Below, piece after piece: positions 7,656 to 16,334 of a stretch of 64,000 nucleotides of DNA. Below the pieces are notes generated by a model, which searched no databases, had not been told where the DNA came from, and saw only the letters and a program-made list of their open reading frames with translations. The DNA comes from Glycomyces tritici (GTDB lineage: Bacteria; Actinomycetota; Actinomycetes; Mycobacteriales; Micromonosporaceae): NCBI RefSeq assembly GCF_030403505.1, contig NZ_JAUEMJ010000002.1:248001-312000 (forward strand), given 5' to 3'. The position numbers and the translations under genes were made by a program. Positions within the stretch are counted from its first letter, which is position 1. Each line of letters starts with the position of its first letter.

Positions 7656-9836
7656 TTACCAGCGGTCGCGACGCTCACGGTCGCCGCGGAAGCCGCCGCC
7701 TTCACGGCTGCCACGGTCGTCGCCGCGGAAACCGCTGCGGGTGCCGCGATCGTCGCTGCGGAAGCCGCCGCCACCGCGGTTGTCGCGGTCGCCGTAGCTG
7801 CGACGCTCGCCGCCGCCGGAGTAGCCGCCGCTGCGGTTGTCGCCGCCGCGGTAGCCGCCGCCGTCACGGTTGCCCTGGTAGCCGCCGCTGCTGCGGTTGC
7901 CCTGGTAGCCGCCTTCGCGGTTGCCCTGGTAACCGCCGCCGGAACCGCCCTCGCGGTTGCCGCGGTAGCCGCCTTCGCGGTTGCCCTGGTAACCGCCGCC
8001 GGAACCGCCTTCACGGTTCCCGCGGTAGCCGCCGCCGTCACGGTTGCCCTGGTAGCCCCCGCCGGAACCGCCCTCGCGGTTGCCGCGGTAGCCGCCGCCG
8101 GAGCCGCCTTCACGGTTGCCCCGGTAGCCCCCGCCACCGCTGCCGCCGCGGTTGCCCTGGTAGCCGCCGCTGCGACGCTCGCCGCCACCGCGGTCGTCAC
8201 GCTCGCGGCGCGGGCCGCGGTCGTCGCGCTCGCGGCGCTTCGGCGGGTCGAGGATCTCGCGCTCGGCCTGCTCGCGCAGACGGGCCGCCTGGGCGCGCAG
8301 GCCCTCGGCGTCCTCCTTCAGGCGCTGGATCTGCTGCTCCAGGCGCGCGGCCTCGGCATCGTTCTGCGAGGCCTGGTGGTCCGCCGCCACCGCCCGGAGG
8401 TCGGTGAAGTTGCGGGCGCCCATGAGCGCGGCCAGCTCGGTGTCGAAGTTGTCGCCCACGTGGTGGCGCTGGGCCTCCACGCCCGCACGCTCGATCAGGC
8501 TGAACATGCTGCGGTTCTGGTGCGGCAGCACCAGGGTCGCGACGTGCCCGGACTGGCCGGCGCGGGCGGTGCGCCCGGCGCGGTGCAGGTAGTCCTTGTG
8601 GGTCTTCGGCGGGTCGACGTGGAGGACCATGTCGACACCGTCCACGTGGATGCCGCGGGCCGCGACGTCGGTGCAGACGAGGGCGTCGAGGCGCCCGTTC
8701 TTGAAGCGGTCCAGGACCTTGGAGCGGTCGACCTGCGACATGCCGCCGTGCAGGCCCTCGGCCTTGACGCCCTGCTCGCGCAGTTCCTCGGCGATCCGGT
8801 CGACGGCGAGCTGCGTGCGGACGAACACCATCGTCAGGCCCGGGCGGGCGGCGACGGCGGCCGTCATCGTGGCCTTGTCGCGCGGGCCGATGAGCAGCAG
8901 GTGGTGGGTCATGGTGGTGACCGAGCCGGCCGACGGGTCGACCGAGTGGGTGACCGGGTCCTGCAGGTACTTGCGCACCAGGACGTCGATCTCCTTCTCC
9001 AGGGTCGCGGAGAAGAGCATGCGCTGGCCGCCGACGGGGAGCATGTCGAACAGCTCCTCGACCTCGGGCAGGAAGCCCATGTCGGCCATCTGGTCGGCCT
9101 CGTCGAGGATGGCGAGCTCGACCGAGTCGAGCGAGCACTCGCCGCGGCGGATCAGGTCGCGCAGGCGGCCCGGGGTCGCGACGAGCATGTCGACGCCGGA
9201 GCGCAGCGCGTCGATCTGGCGGTTGAACGCCGTACCGCCGCAGACGACCTTCATGTCGATGCCGACGGCGTCGCCGAAGGTCTGGAGCGACTCGGCGACC
9301 TGGATCGCCAGTTCGCGGGTCGGGGTCAGGATGATCGCGCGGGGCCGCTTGGCCTTGGTGCGACCGCCCGCGGCGAGGCGGGCCAGGGTCGGCAGGCCGA
9401 AGGCCAGGGTCTTGCCCGAGCCGGTCTGGCCGCGGCCGAGGATGTCGCGCCCGGCGAGGGCGTCGGGGATCGTCGCGGCCTGGATCGGGAAGGGCGTGAT
9501 GATGCCCTGCTCGGCCAGTGCGGCGGTGATCTTCTCGGGCAGGCCGAGCTCTTCGAAGGACGGGCCGGTGTAGACCGGGACCTCGTCGGCCTCGACGGTG
9601 AACTCCGCGTCAGGAGTCGCAACCGCTTCGGTGGTCTCGACGGCCGCAGCGGTCTCGACATCGGCGGCCTCGACGGCTTCGACGGTCTCGACGGCGGCTT
9701 CGACCGGGGCGGGGGCCTCGGTCGCGACAGCGGTCTCGACGGCCTGCGCGTCGGTGGTTTCGGGGGTTTCAAGAGTTTCGAGTGCCATGTCGGATTCCTT
9801 CATGGCAGCATCGGGCACAATTTGGTCAAGAGTCAT
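7656..9836 (-). CDS. DEAD-box RNA helicase with Y(Q/R)GNR-repeat tail
   Basis: A 726-residue ATP-dependent RNA helicase, likely acting in ribosome assembly, mRNA turnover or cold adaptation. Residues 1-85 are an acidic Ala/Val/Glu/Thr-rich extension. The core follows with the Q motif ([11 protein letters not shown]), motif I GQTGSGKT at 137-143, TPTRELA, TPGR, DEAD at 245-248, SAT at 276-278, and motif [15 protein letters not shown]. From about residue 535 the chain becomes a basic Gly/Arg/Asn/Tyr-rich tail with ten Y(Q/R)GNR repeats, then DDRG and RGD repeats. Such tails bind RNA and can drive condensation. Start ATG 9836 has GGAAGG six bases upstream. Resembles the DeaD/CsdA and RhlE groups; subgroup uncertain. 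Confidence 0.95.
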   Translation of the reverse strand: MTLDQIVPDAAMKESDMALETLETPETTDAQAVETAVATEAPAPVEAAVETVEAVEAADVETAAAVETTEAVATPDAEFTVEADEVPVYTGPSFEELGLPEKITAALAEQGIITPFPIQAATIPDALAGRDILGRGQTGSGKTLAFGLPTLARLAAGGRTKAKRPRAIILTPTRELAIQVAESLQTFGDAVGIDMKVVCGGTAFNRQIDALRSGVDMLVATPGRLRDLIRRGECSLDSVELAILDEADQMADMGFLPEVEELFDMLPVGGQRMLFSATLEKEIDVLVRKYLQDPVTHSVDPSAGSVTTMTHHLLLIGPRDKATMTAAVAARPGLTMVFVRTQLAVDRIAEELREQGVKAEGLHGGMSQVDRSKVLDRFKNGRLDALVCTDVAARGIHVDGVDMVLHVDPPKTHKDYLHRAGRTARAGQSGHVATLVLPHQNRSMFSLIERAGVEAQRHHVGDNFDTELAALMGARNFTDLRAVAADHQASQNDAEAARLEQQIQRLKEDAEGLRAQAARLREQAEREILDPPKRRERDDRGPRRERDDRGGGERRSGGYQGNRGGSGGGGYRGNREGGSGGGYRGNREGGSGGGYQGNRDGGGYRGNREGGSGGGYQGNREGGYRGNREGGSGGGYQGNREGGYQGNRSSGGYQGNRDGGGYRGGDNRSGGYSGGGERRSYGDRDNRGGGGFRSDDRGTRSGFRGDDRGSREGGGFRGDRERRDRW
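7862..8164 (-). repeat. In-frame repeat array in the helicase tail
   Basis: About 300 bp of imperfect direct repeats encoding ten copies of Y(Q/R)GNR separated by EGG, EGGSGGG, DGGG or SSGG. Units alternate between 7 and 12 codons, and near-identical DNA units (for example at 7905-7980 and 7965-8040) imply recent duplication by slippage or unequal exchange. Confidence 0.8.
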
Positions 9837-9953
9837 GGTTCGCCTTCCGCGAGAACGACTTCGTAAAGTGACGCACGTTCCGCGGAGCTTTGGTTCACCA
9901 TGAGCCGACGGTGATGGGGCGGGACGCGCCTGATCGGGCCACTAAGAGGGCCA

Positions 9954-10001
9954 GCTATTGACAATAGCGGACCGCGGAGGGGGCTCGCCACCTCCGCGGT
10001 C
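9954..10001 (-). terminator. Palindrome plus hairpin ending the GNAT array
   Basis: A hairpin (GACCGCGGAGG, 9970-9980, with 9991-10001; 10-nt loop) 57 bp past the last GNAT stop is the likely terminator of the array. Immediately beyond is a compact palindrome GCTATTG-A-CAATAGC (9954-9968), which could extend the structure or be an operator upstream of the helicase. Confidence 0.65.
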
Positions 10002-10058
10002 GTCTTGTGCCTAGAGACACCATTTCGCGGCCGTGTCCCCAGGCGTGTCCTACTCGGT

Positions 10059-11084
10059 TCAGGCCTCGAACTTGCGCTGGAACTCGCCGCCGGCGTCGAC
10101 GATCTCGTACCCGAGGGTCACGTTGATGTCGATCATCGGGGCGTTGACGTCGGCGTTGTCCGTCCAGATCGCACGGACGTGCGGGAAGTTCTCGCGCACC
10201 AGCCGCACGTTGACGATCTTGAGGAGCAGGCCCAGGCGGTGGCCGCGGTGGTCCTTGTCGACGATCGTGATGCCCTGGTAGGCGTCCGGGAACTCGCCGT
10301 CGTCGTGAATGAACACGCACGTGTTGGCGACGACCTCGCCGGTGCCGCGGTAGCGGGCGACGGTCTGGACGGTCTTCATGCCCATGGCCTCGCTGCGGTC
10401 CTGCTTGGCGGTCTTCAGCTCCGCGTCGATGGTCTCGGGTTCGAGCGCGAGTTCGCCGAGCGGGACCTCCGCGAGGATCGTGGAGTCGATGCGCGCCATC
10501 GTCTCGATGAGCTCCGCGGGGGTGCGCCCGACCCACGAGATGATCTCGTAGTCGTCGCCCGCGGCGGCCTCGGCCTTCTCGAGGAGGGCCTGCTCGGTGG
10601 CGGCGTCGAGGGCGTCCACGGCGCAGCGGCGGTTGATCCAGGTGAGCGCGAGCTTGAAGCCGTGCTTCTCGTTGAACAGCTGCCCGGCCTTGGAGCGCTC
10701 GTGCCCGCCCTCCCAGCTCATATGGGTGTCGAGGGTGAGGTCGGTGCGGCCGCGCTCGCGGGCGTACGCGATGTACGTGTCGACCAGGGCCGAGCCGATG
10801 CCCTTGCGGCGGTGGTCGGGGTGGACGTTGATCCAGGCCCAGGCGAAGTGCAGGTTGCCGCGGTTGGGCATGCCGATGCCGAGGAGGCCGACGACCCGGC
10901 CGTCCTCGACGGCGACGAAGTGGGCCTCGTCCTCGTCCGGCGGCGGGTAGCTCAGTCCCGCGACGAAGGTGGCGCGGTGCGGGGAGGGGTTCTCGGGGTG
11001 GTCCGCCGCGTGGACGGCGCACATGACGTCGAATGCGCCGGAGACGAGATCGCCGTCAGCGGGGTCGAGTTCGATGATTTCCAT
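10059..11084 (-). CDS. Double-domain GNAT acetyltransferase, array member 1
   Basis: A 341-residue protein with two GNAT folds. The N-terminal half carries the acetyl-CoA loop VHPDHRRKGIGSALV; the C-terminal half carries VDKDHRGHRLGLLLK followed by IWTDNADVNAPMIDIN. The repeated fold and length resemble mycothiol synthase MshD and a broad set of uncharacterised actinobacterial double-GNAT proteins, so the substrate cannot be named. It begins MEIIELDPADGD at ATG 11084, the same way as member 4. It is the last gene of the array, 68 bp after member 2, and a hairpin follows. The frame stays open upstream, but the conserved MEII start decides the call. Confidence 0.88.
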   Translation of the reverse strand: MEIIELDPADGDLVSGAFDVMCAVHAADHPENPSPHRATFVAGLSYPPPDEDEAHFVAVEDGRVVGLLGIGMPNRGNLHFAWAWINVHPDHRRKGIGSALVDTYIAYARERGRTDLTLDTHMSWEGGHERSKAGQLFNEKHGFKLALTWINRRCAVDALDAATEQALLEKAEAAAGDDYEIISWVGRTPAELIETMARIDSTILAEVPLGELALEPETIDAELKTAKQDRSEAMGMKTVQTVARYRGTGEVVANTCVFIHDDGEFPDAYQGITIVDKDHRGHRLGLLLKIVNVRLVRENFPHVRAIWTDNADVNAPMIDINVTLGYEIVDAGGEFQRKFEA

Positions 11085-11152
11085 CTCGTCAGTGTGGACA
11101 CCGGCGGTGACCTGGGCAACCGAATTTCGGATTCGGCGCGCGAGGTCCCGGC

Positions 11153-12184
11153 TCAGACGTCGGGGCCGCCTCCGACGGCCCTCTGGTGGATCCCGATGCG
11201 CTCCACCGGCGCAAACCCGAGGCGCTCGTTGACGGCGATCATCGGGGCGTTGGAAGCGGCGTTGGCGGTCCACAGCTCGGTGACGTCCGGGTGGTGCTCG
11301 CGCAGGTGGCGGAGGTTGGCGAGTTTGGCGAGGAGGCCGAGGCGGTGGCCGCGGTGGGCCGGGTCGACGAGGGTGATGAGGACGTGGCCGTGCCGGGCGT
11401 CGGGGACGTCGTACACGTCGACGCGGGTGTGCGCGACGACCTCGCCGGTGGCGCGGTGGACGGCGACGGTGTGGACCGGGGTCATGCGGTGGGCGGCCAG
11501 GACGGCCTCCTTGGCGCGGAACCGCGCGGGGTCGACCCGCTCGGGCGCCATGTCGAGGTCGCCCATCGGCACCTGCGTGAGGATCATCGCGTCCATGCGG
11601 CACATGGCGTCGAGGAGCTCGTCCGGGACCGGGCCGGTCCAGCTCCGGACCTCGTAGTCGCCGGACGCGGCCAGCGCCTCGTCCCAGAGGCGCTGCTCGG
11701 CGGCGTCGTCGGGGGTGTGGACGGGGAGGCGGCGGCGCACGAGGTCGAGGGCGAGGGTGAAGCCGTGGCGTTCGAGGAAGCGGGTGCCGTCGCCGGAGCG
11801 CTGCGGGCCGTCGTCGAGGGCGTAGATGGTGCTGAAGGTGAGGGTGCGGCGGTCCTCGGCGCGGCAGACCGCGAGGGCGTGGTCGAGGAGGGCGGTGCCG
11901 TGGCCTTCGCCGCGGTGGGCGGGGTGGACGAGGAGTTCGCCGGAGGCGGTGCCGGGGTTCTCGGGTGCGACGTCGAGGCGCAGGTAGCCGATGACGCGGT
12001 CGTCGATGGCGGCGGTGTAGTGGTGCACGCGGTGGCCCGGCCGCGGGTGGGCGATGGCGGCCGCGAAGTGGGCGGCGATGATCGGCTGGCCGCCGGGGGC
12101 GTCGGCGGCCCTGACGGTGGCGGCGAGGCCGGCGGCTTCGGTCATGCGGGCGTGGTCGTCGGGTCCGATCTCGGCGATGTCCAT
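11153..12184 (-). CDS. Double-domain GNAT acetyltransferase, array member 2
   Basis: A 343-residue paralogue of its neighbours. The N-terminal GNAT loop is VHPAHRGEGHGTALL and the C-terminal one VDPAHRGHRLGLLAK, followed by LWTANAASNAPMIAVN. The segment SWTGPVPDELLDAMCRMDAMIL in the middle is shared almost unchanged with members 3 and 4 (RIDSQIF, CRMETMII), showing descent from one gene. The first GNAT loop departs from the Q/RxxGxG/A pattern more than the others (RGEGHG). ATG 12184 gives MDIAEIGPDD; an in-frame ATG at 12226 would add 14 residues. Same direction as the rest of the array, 82 bp after member 3. Substrate unknown. Confidence 0.88.
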   Translation of the reverse strand: MDIAEIGPDDHARMTEAAGLAATVRAADAPGGQPIIAAHFAAAIAHPRPGHRVHHYTAAIDDRVIGYLRLDVAPENPGTASGELLVHPAHRGEGHGTALLDHALAVCRAEDRRTLTFSTIYALDDGPQRSGDGTRFLERHGFTLALDLVRRRLPVHTPDDAAEQRLWDEALAASGDYEVRSWTGPVPDELLDAMCRMDAMILTQVPMGDLDMAPERVDPARFRAKEAVLAAHRMTPVHTVAVHRATGEVVAHTRVDVYDVPDARHGHVLITLVDPAHRGHRLGLLAKLANLRHLREHHPDVTELWTANAASNAPMIAVNERLGFAPVERIGIHQRAVGGGPDV

Positions 12185-12266
12185 CGGGCGAGTATAAGAG
12201 GACGATTGCGAACGATTGGGGTGCAATCGATGTCGGGCCGGACTCGCGCCCGGCCCGACGGGTCGG

Positions 12267-13304
12267 TCAGGCGAGCTTGCGCTGGTAGCTGACGCAGGCG
12301 TCGACGGGGCGGAAGCCGAGCAGCTCGTTGATGGCCGCCATGTGGACGTTGGTGTCGGCGTTGCCGGTCCAGACGGTGGTGACCTCCGGGCGGTGTTCGC
12401 GGAGCCGGCGGTGGTTGGCGAGTTTGGCGAGGAGGCCGAGGCGGTGGCCGCGGTGGGCCGGGTCGACGATGGTGATGGCCTGGCGGGCGTGCGCCTCGTC
12501 GCCGTGTATGTAGATGACGGTGTTGGCGGCGATCTCGCCAGTGGGCCGGTGGACGGCGACGGTGCGGATCACCGTGTCGCCCTGGGCTTCCGCGCGGTCG
12601 TCGCGGGCGATGACGTACGCGGTGTCGATGGTGCGGGGGCGGAGGTCGACCTCGCCCAGGGGGATCTCGGTGAAGATCTGGGAGTCGATGCGGCTGAGCC
12701 CTTCCAGGTACTGCTCGGGGGTGCGGCCGGTCCAGGAGACGAGTTCGTAGTCGGCGGCGGCGCCGATCGACTCGTCCCAGAGGCGGGTCTCGGCGGCGGG
12801 GTCGACCGTGTCGAGGCGGAGGCTGCGGTCGATCTCGGCGAGGGCGGCGGTGAAGCCGCGCTTTTCGAGGAACCGCGCGCCGGTCTCGATGCGGGCCGGG
12901 CCGCCCTCGACGGCGATGCGGGCCAGGACGACCACTTCCGTGCGGACCTCTTCGCGGGCGGTTTCGAGGAGGCGTTCGAGCAGGGCCGTGCCGACGCCGC
13001 GGCGGCGGTGGTCGGGGTGGACGGCCATCTCGGTCTCGGCGTAGTGCGCGTTCTCCTTGCCCAGCAGGTGCATGACGAGGACCCCGGCCGCGGTGCCGCC
13101 GATCTCGGCGAGGTAGCAGCGGACCTGCGTGTCCTGCGGCGGCTGGGCGAGGAATCCGCCGAACCTGCGCCGGCCCTCGGGCGCGGTCTCCGGGTGGTCG
13201 AAGGCGCGCGCGGCTTCCTGGACGGCGTGGGCGCGGTCGACCGCGGGCTCGTCGGCCGGGTCGACGAGGCGGATCTTCAGGTCCGCCGGTCCTTTCCGGT
13301 TCAT
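12267..13304 (-). CDS. Double-domain GNAT acetyltransferase, array member 3
   Basis: A 345-residue paralogue with GNAT loops VHPDHRRRGVGTALL and VDPAHRGHRLGLLAK and the C-terminal signature VWTGNADTNVHMAAINELLGF. Here the NAPM of the other members is changed to NVHM, a possible substrate-site change. The ATG at 13304 overlaps the stop of member 4 by 4 bp (ATGA), so the two are translationally coupled. The N terminus (MNRKGPADLKIRLVDPADE) is longer than the MEII start of members 1 and 4. No signal peptide or membrane helix; expected in the cytosol. Substrate unknown. Confidence 0.88.
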   Translation of the reverse strand: MNRKGPADLKIRLVDPADEPAVDRAHAVQEAARAFDHPETAPEGRRRFGGFLAQPPQDTQVRCYLAEIGGTAAGVLVMHLLGKENAHYAETEMAVHPDHRRRGVGTALLERLLETAREEVRTEVVVLARIAVEGGPARIETGARFLEKRGFTAALAEIDRSLRLDTVDPAAETRLWDESIGAAADYELVSWTGRTPEQYLEGLSRIDSQIFTEIPLGEVDLRPRTIDTAYVIARDDRAEAQGDTVIRTVAVHRPTGEIAANTVIYIHGDEAHARQAITIVDPAHRGHRLGLLAKLANHRRLREHRPEVTTVWTGNADTNVHMAAINELLGFRPVDACVSYQRKLA

Positions 13305-14329
13305 CGTGCCTCCAGCTTGAGCTGGTACTCGGCGTTGGCGTCCATGGTGGTGTAGTTGAGGAGTTCGTTGATGGCGATCATCGGGGCGTTGACGTCGGCG
13401 TTGTCGGTCCAGATGTACTCGACGCGCGGGAAGCGGTCGCGGATCTGGCGGAGGTTCGCGAGTTTGAGGAGCAGGCCGAGGCGGTGGCCGCGGTGGCCGG
13501 GGTCGACGATGGTGATGGCCTGGTGGGCGTCGCGGTAGTCGCCTTCGTCGACGGCGACCTCGGTCCATGCCACGATCTCGCCGGTGGCGCGCTCGATGGC
13601 GACGGAGTGGGCGATGATCCGCCCTTCGGCGGCGTAGACGGCCTCGCGGCCGCGGAGCTTCTCGGGGGTGACCTGCTCGGGCTCCATCTCGATCTCCCCC
13701 AGGGGGATCTCGCTGATGATCATGGTCTCCATGCGGCACATGGTGTCGAGCAGGTCGTCGGGGACGGGGCCGATCCATTGGCGCACTTCGTAGGCGTCGC
13801 CGGCGGCGGCGAGCGCCTCGGCGTACTGCTCGGCTTCGCGGTCGGGTCCGAGGGGGTCGACGGGGCTGCGGCGGTTGACGGTGAGGAGGGCCTTGCCGTA
13901 GCCGCGGGATTCCAGGAGCCGTGCGAAGTCCTCATTGCGCGCGGGGCCGTCCTGCCAGTAGACGGGGGCGCTGGTGAGGACGGTGGTGCGGCCGTGCTCG
14001 GCGCTGAAGCGCTCGGCGTGGTCGAGGAGGGCGGTGCCGATGCCGCGGCCGCGGTGGTCGGGGTGGACGGCGCTGAAGCGCAGCATCGCGAGTTCGCGGT
14101 TCTCGTCGGTGAAGAAGGTGAGGCGGGTGTGGCCGAGGAGGGCGCCGTCCTCGACGCAGGCGAACCAGTGGTTCTCGCGGCCGGGGAAGGCGTGGGTGAA
14201 GAGGGTCTTGAAGAACCGCTCGACGGGGACGGGGTTCTCGGGGGTGTCCGCGCGGTGGGCGGCGGTGAGCACGGCGAACGCCTGTTCCACGAGCTCAGGG
14301 GATTCGGGGTTCATTTCGATGATTTCCAC
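13301..14329 (-). CDS. Double-domain GNAT acetyltransferase, array member 4 (first transcribed)
   Basis: A 342-residue double-GNAT protein starting MEIIEMNPESPELV at ATG 14329. GNAT loops are VHPDHRGRGIGTALL and VDPGHRGHRLGLLLK, with IWTDNADVNAPMIAINELLNY near the C terminus, very close to member 1. It is the first gene of the four and is divergent from the ECF sigma gene, with 171 bp between; the operon promoter should lie there. The high similarity of members 1 and 4, which flank 2 and 3, suggests successive tandem duplication. Substrate unknown; antibiotic, thiol or peptide acetylation are all possible. Confidence 0.88.
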   Translation of the reverse strand: MEIIEMNPESPELVEQAFAVLTAAHRADTPENPVPVERFFKTLFTHAFPGRENHWFACVEDGALLGHTRLTFFTDENRELAMLRFSAVHPDHRGRGIGTALLDHAERFSAEHGRTTVLTSAPVYWQDGPARNEDFARLLESRGYGKALLTVNRRSPVDPLGPDREAEQYAEALAAAGDAYEVRQWIGPVPDDLLDTMCRMETMIISEIPLGEIEMEPEQVTPEKLRGREAVYAAEGRIIAHSVAIERATGEIVAWTEVAVDEGDYRDAHQAITIVDPGHRGHRLGLLLKLANLRQIRDRFPRVEYIWTDNADVNAPMIAINELLNYTTMDANAEYQLKLEAR

Positions 14330-14393
14330 TGGGACAGTGTGCCGTGTACCTCCGACTGTCTCAATCCGATATCGGTGGACGCCCGCGTACTGT

Positions 14394-14425
14394 CCGTTCG
14401 GTCAGTTGTGGCTGACCGTTCGTAC
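14394..14425. promoter_or_regulatory. Repeat cluster between GNAT array and sigma gene
   Basis: Direct repeats CCGTTCG at 14394-14400 and 14416-14422 (22 bp apart, two helical turns) overlap an inverted repeat GGTCAG-TTGTGG-CTGACC (14400-14417). Nested CGTAC/GTACG arms flank them. The position between divergent genes suits a shared regulatory site; the binding protein is unknown. Confidence 0.4.
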
Positions 14426-14500
14426 GATGCGGACTCGTGGCGGTTTTCCCGTCTCTACAGATATCTCCACCTGTTCTCCCTTATAGAAACGGAACCGACC

Positions 14501-15112
14501 GTGACCGGATCGTCTGTCCCCGCTGGGGAGCCGCCGGGTCCCCCACCTTCTGGGGCGCCCACGAGGCAGAGCGAGTTCGAGGATTTCGTGCGGGCGCGGT
14601 CAGGGGCGCTGTGCGCCTCGGCGTACCTGCTCACCGGCGACCGGGGCCTCGCCGAGGATCTGGTGCAGGACGCGCTCGCCCGCACGTGGCGGTCGTGGAA
14701 GCGCCTGCACCGCACCGCGAACGCCGAGGCGTACACGCGGCGCACCATGTACCACCTGCATGTGAGCATCTGGCGGCGGTCGAAGGTCGCCGAAGTCGCG
14801 ACCGAGGCCGTGCCGGAGCGGGCGGACGAGGAGCCCGACACGGCGCTGCGGCTGGCGGTGCACGCGGCGCTGCTGTCGCTGCCGGCGACCCAGCGGGCCG
14901 CGATCGTGCTGCGGTACTTCGAGGACCAGACCGAGGCCTCGGCCGCGGCCATCCTGGACTGCCCGGTGACGACGCTGCGCGCCCGCGTGCAGCGGGGACT
15001 GCGGCGGCTGCGCAACGGGTTCCCCGAACTGGTGATCGGAGGCGATCCGGGCACGCACCTGGCGCGCTGGGAGTCTGAATTCGCGAACACGAGGGGAGAG
15101 GCCAATGCCTGA
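14501..15112 (+). CDS. ECF RNA polymerase sigma factor, SigE-type Streptomyces family
   Basis: A 203-residue alternative sigma factor. Region 2 reads FVRARSGALCASAYLLTGDRGLAEDLVQDALARTW and region 4 LPATQRAAIVLRYFEDQTEASAAAILDCPVTTLRARVQRGL, the pattern of the actinobacterial SigE/SigM-like family. GTG 14501 is chosen because GGAA lies 7 nt upstream and the N-terminal Pro/Gly-rich tail is common in this group; starts further downstream would still keep region 2. Its stop overlaps the start of the next gene by 8 bp, so the membrane propeller protein is coupled and probably controls it. Divergent from the GNAT array, which is a candidate target. Confidence 0.92.
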   Translation: MTGSSVPAGEPPGPPPSGAPTRQSEFEDFVRARSGALCASAYLLTGDRGLAEDLVQDALARTWRSWKRLHRTANAEAYTRRTMYHLHVSIWRRSKVAEVATEAVPERADEEPDTALRLAVHAALLSLPATQRAAIVLRYFEDQTEASAAAILDCPVTTLRARVQRGLRRLRNGFPELVIGGDPGTHLARWESEFANTRGEANA

Positions 15113-16274
15113 CTCGATCCGCGAAGTGCTGCATGGCATCGCCGGCGACGAGGGTCCTTCCCGGGACCTGGCGGCGGGCGCGTACCGGAGGGCCCGGACG
15201 ATCACGCGGCGGCGGCTCGCCGCGGTCGCGATCACCGTCGTCGCGGGACTGGCGATGGCGGGCGGCGCGACCGCCTCGATCATCGACCGCGACAGGGTCG
15301 AGACGCCGCCGGTGGACGACCCCACCAGGGAGGCGACCGGGGCGCCGACCGATCCAGAGACGACGCCCGAGGAGGTGGCGCCCACTGGGGAGGAGACCTC
15401 CGGGTGCGAGGTTCCCGAGGACTGGTCGGGTTGGGGCGCTTCGGAATCGATGGGTGATCTCGACACGCTGCCCGACGGGCTGGTGTTCGAGGTGCGCTCG
15501 GACGGCATGGAGGCGGAGCCGGTCTTCGTGCGCTTCGAAGGCGAGGAGCCCCTGCAGGTCCTGCAGGACGGCGAGTACGCCGTGGCGCCCGACGGGAACC
15601 GGTTCGCGGTCGGGAGCGCCGACGAGTGCACCGGGACGCTGGCGACCCTCACCGGCGAGAAGCTCGACGAGCTGCCGATATTCACCGTGCAGTGCGCCCC
15701 GTCCTGGTCCCCCGACTCGGACCGGGTGGTGCTGAACATGGCGGACGCAGCGAGCACCGGGGGGTACCTGCTCGACGTGTCGACCGGCGAGGCGTCGTTC
15801 GCGGTGCCCGACGAGGTCGGCTGCTCGCCCCGCTGGTCGGCGGACGGCGAGTACCTGGTGAACTCGCGCGGCGAGGTCGCGATGCGGCCCGACGGGAGCG
15901 GCCGGGTGGAACTGGCCGGCGCGGCGGTCTGGCAGGAGGACGCGGAGTTCACCGGCCTGTCGTCGATCTCGGCGGATCTGAGCCGGGCGTGCCTGCAGTA
16001 CGACGACGCCGAGACCGCGGAGGCGGGCCACACCCAGGCGAGCCGCTGCGACCGGTACGTGGACACCGCGACGGGCGAAGAGCTGGACCTGCCCGTGGCG
16101 GCGCAGAACCCGAACGTGGTGTTCCTCGCGGACGGCTCGATGATCGTCTGCGACGACCAGTACGGCCAGATCGTGCTGACCCTTGTGGACGGCGACGGGA
16201 ACGTCGCGGACACGCGGACGCTGCCGGGCCAGAGTTCGGGCGGGACGATCCTGCGGGGCTACTACACCGGCTGA
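15105..16274 (+). CDS. Membrane-tethered beta-propeller protein, probable sigma-factor partner
   Basis: A 389-residue protein. Residues 1-36 are cytosolic and basic (YRRARTITRRRLAA), a single helix follows (AVAITVVAGLAMAGGATASII), then an acidic Pro/Thr/Glu linker (about 65-95) and an extracytoplasmic domain with TolB/WD40-like blades (YAVAPDGNRFAVGS, PSWSPDSDRVVLNM, PRWSADGEYLVNS). Translational coupling to the ECF sigma gene, and the short cytosolic tail, suggest an anti-sigma or sensor role like other SigE-family partners. It lacks a zinc-binding anti-sigma motif (HxxxCxxC), so an anti-sigma activity is inference only. A strong hairpin follows the stop. Confidence 0.82.
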   Translation: MPDSIREVLHGIAGDEGPSRDLAAGAYRRARTITRRRLAAVAITVVAGLAMAGGATASIIDRDRVETPPVDDPTREATGAPTDPETTPEEVAPTGEETSGCEVPEDWSGWGASESMGDLDTLPDGLVFEVRSDGMEAEPVFVRFEGEEPLQVLQDGEYAVAPDGNRFAVGSADECTGTLATLTGEKLDELPIFTVQCAPSWSPDSDRVVLNMADAASTGGYLLDVSTGEASFAVPDEVGCSPRWSADGEYLVNSRGEVAMRPDGSGRVELAGAAVWQEDAEFTGLSSISADLSRACLQYDDAETAEAGHTQASRCDRYVDTATGEELDLPVAAQNPNVVFLADGSMIVCDDQYGQIVLTLVDGDGNVADTRTLPGQSSGGTILRGYYTG

Positions 16275-16288
16275 CCCCGGACACCACA

Positions 16289-16323
16289 GAAGCCGCTGTC
16301 CTTCAATGAAGGGCAGCGGCTTC
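16289..16323. terminator. Bidirectional terminator hairpin
   Basis: A 16-bp stem with a 3-nt AAT loop (16289-16304 with 16308-16323, one G-T pair) between the convergent propeller-protein and cold-shock genes. Confidence 0.85.
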
Positions 16324-16334
16324 GGCCAGTTGCG

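Noticed and set aside
7862..8164. Repeat array considered as CRISPR
   Set aside because: Repeats are in-frame protein-coding units without unique spacers; no cas genes are near.
7641..9866. 741-codon open frame on the + strand opposite the helicase
   Set aside because: Composition is Ala/Val/Asp/Glu repeats mirroring the Gly-rich tail codons; it has no domain and no ribosome site. The minus-strand helicase has complete motifs. Such antisense frames are common at this GC content.
13484..15112. Long + strand frame that would join sequence opposite GNAT member 4 to the sigma factor
   Set aside because: The part before 14501 is antisense to a real gene and crosses its promoter; only the sigma-factor part has family motifs.
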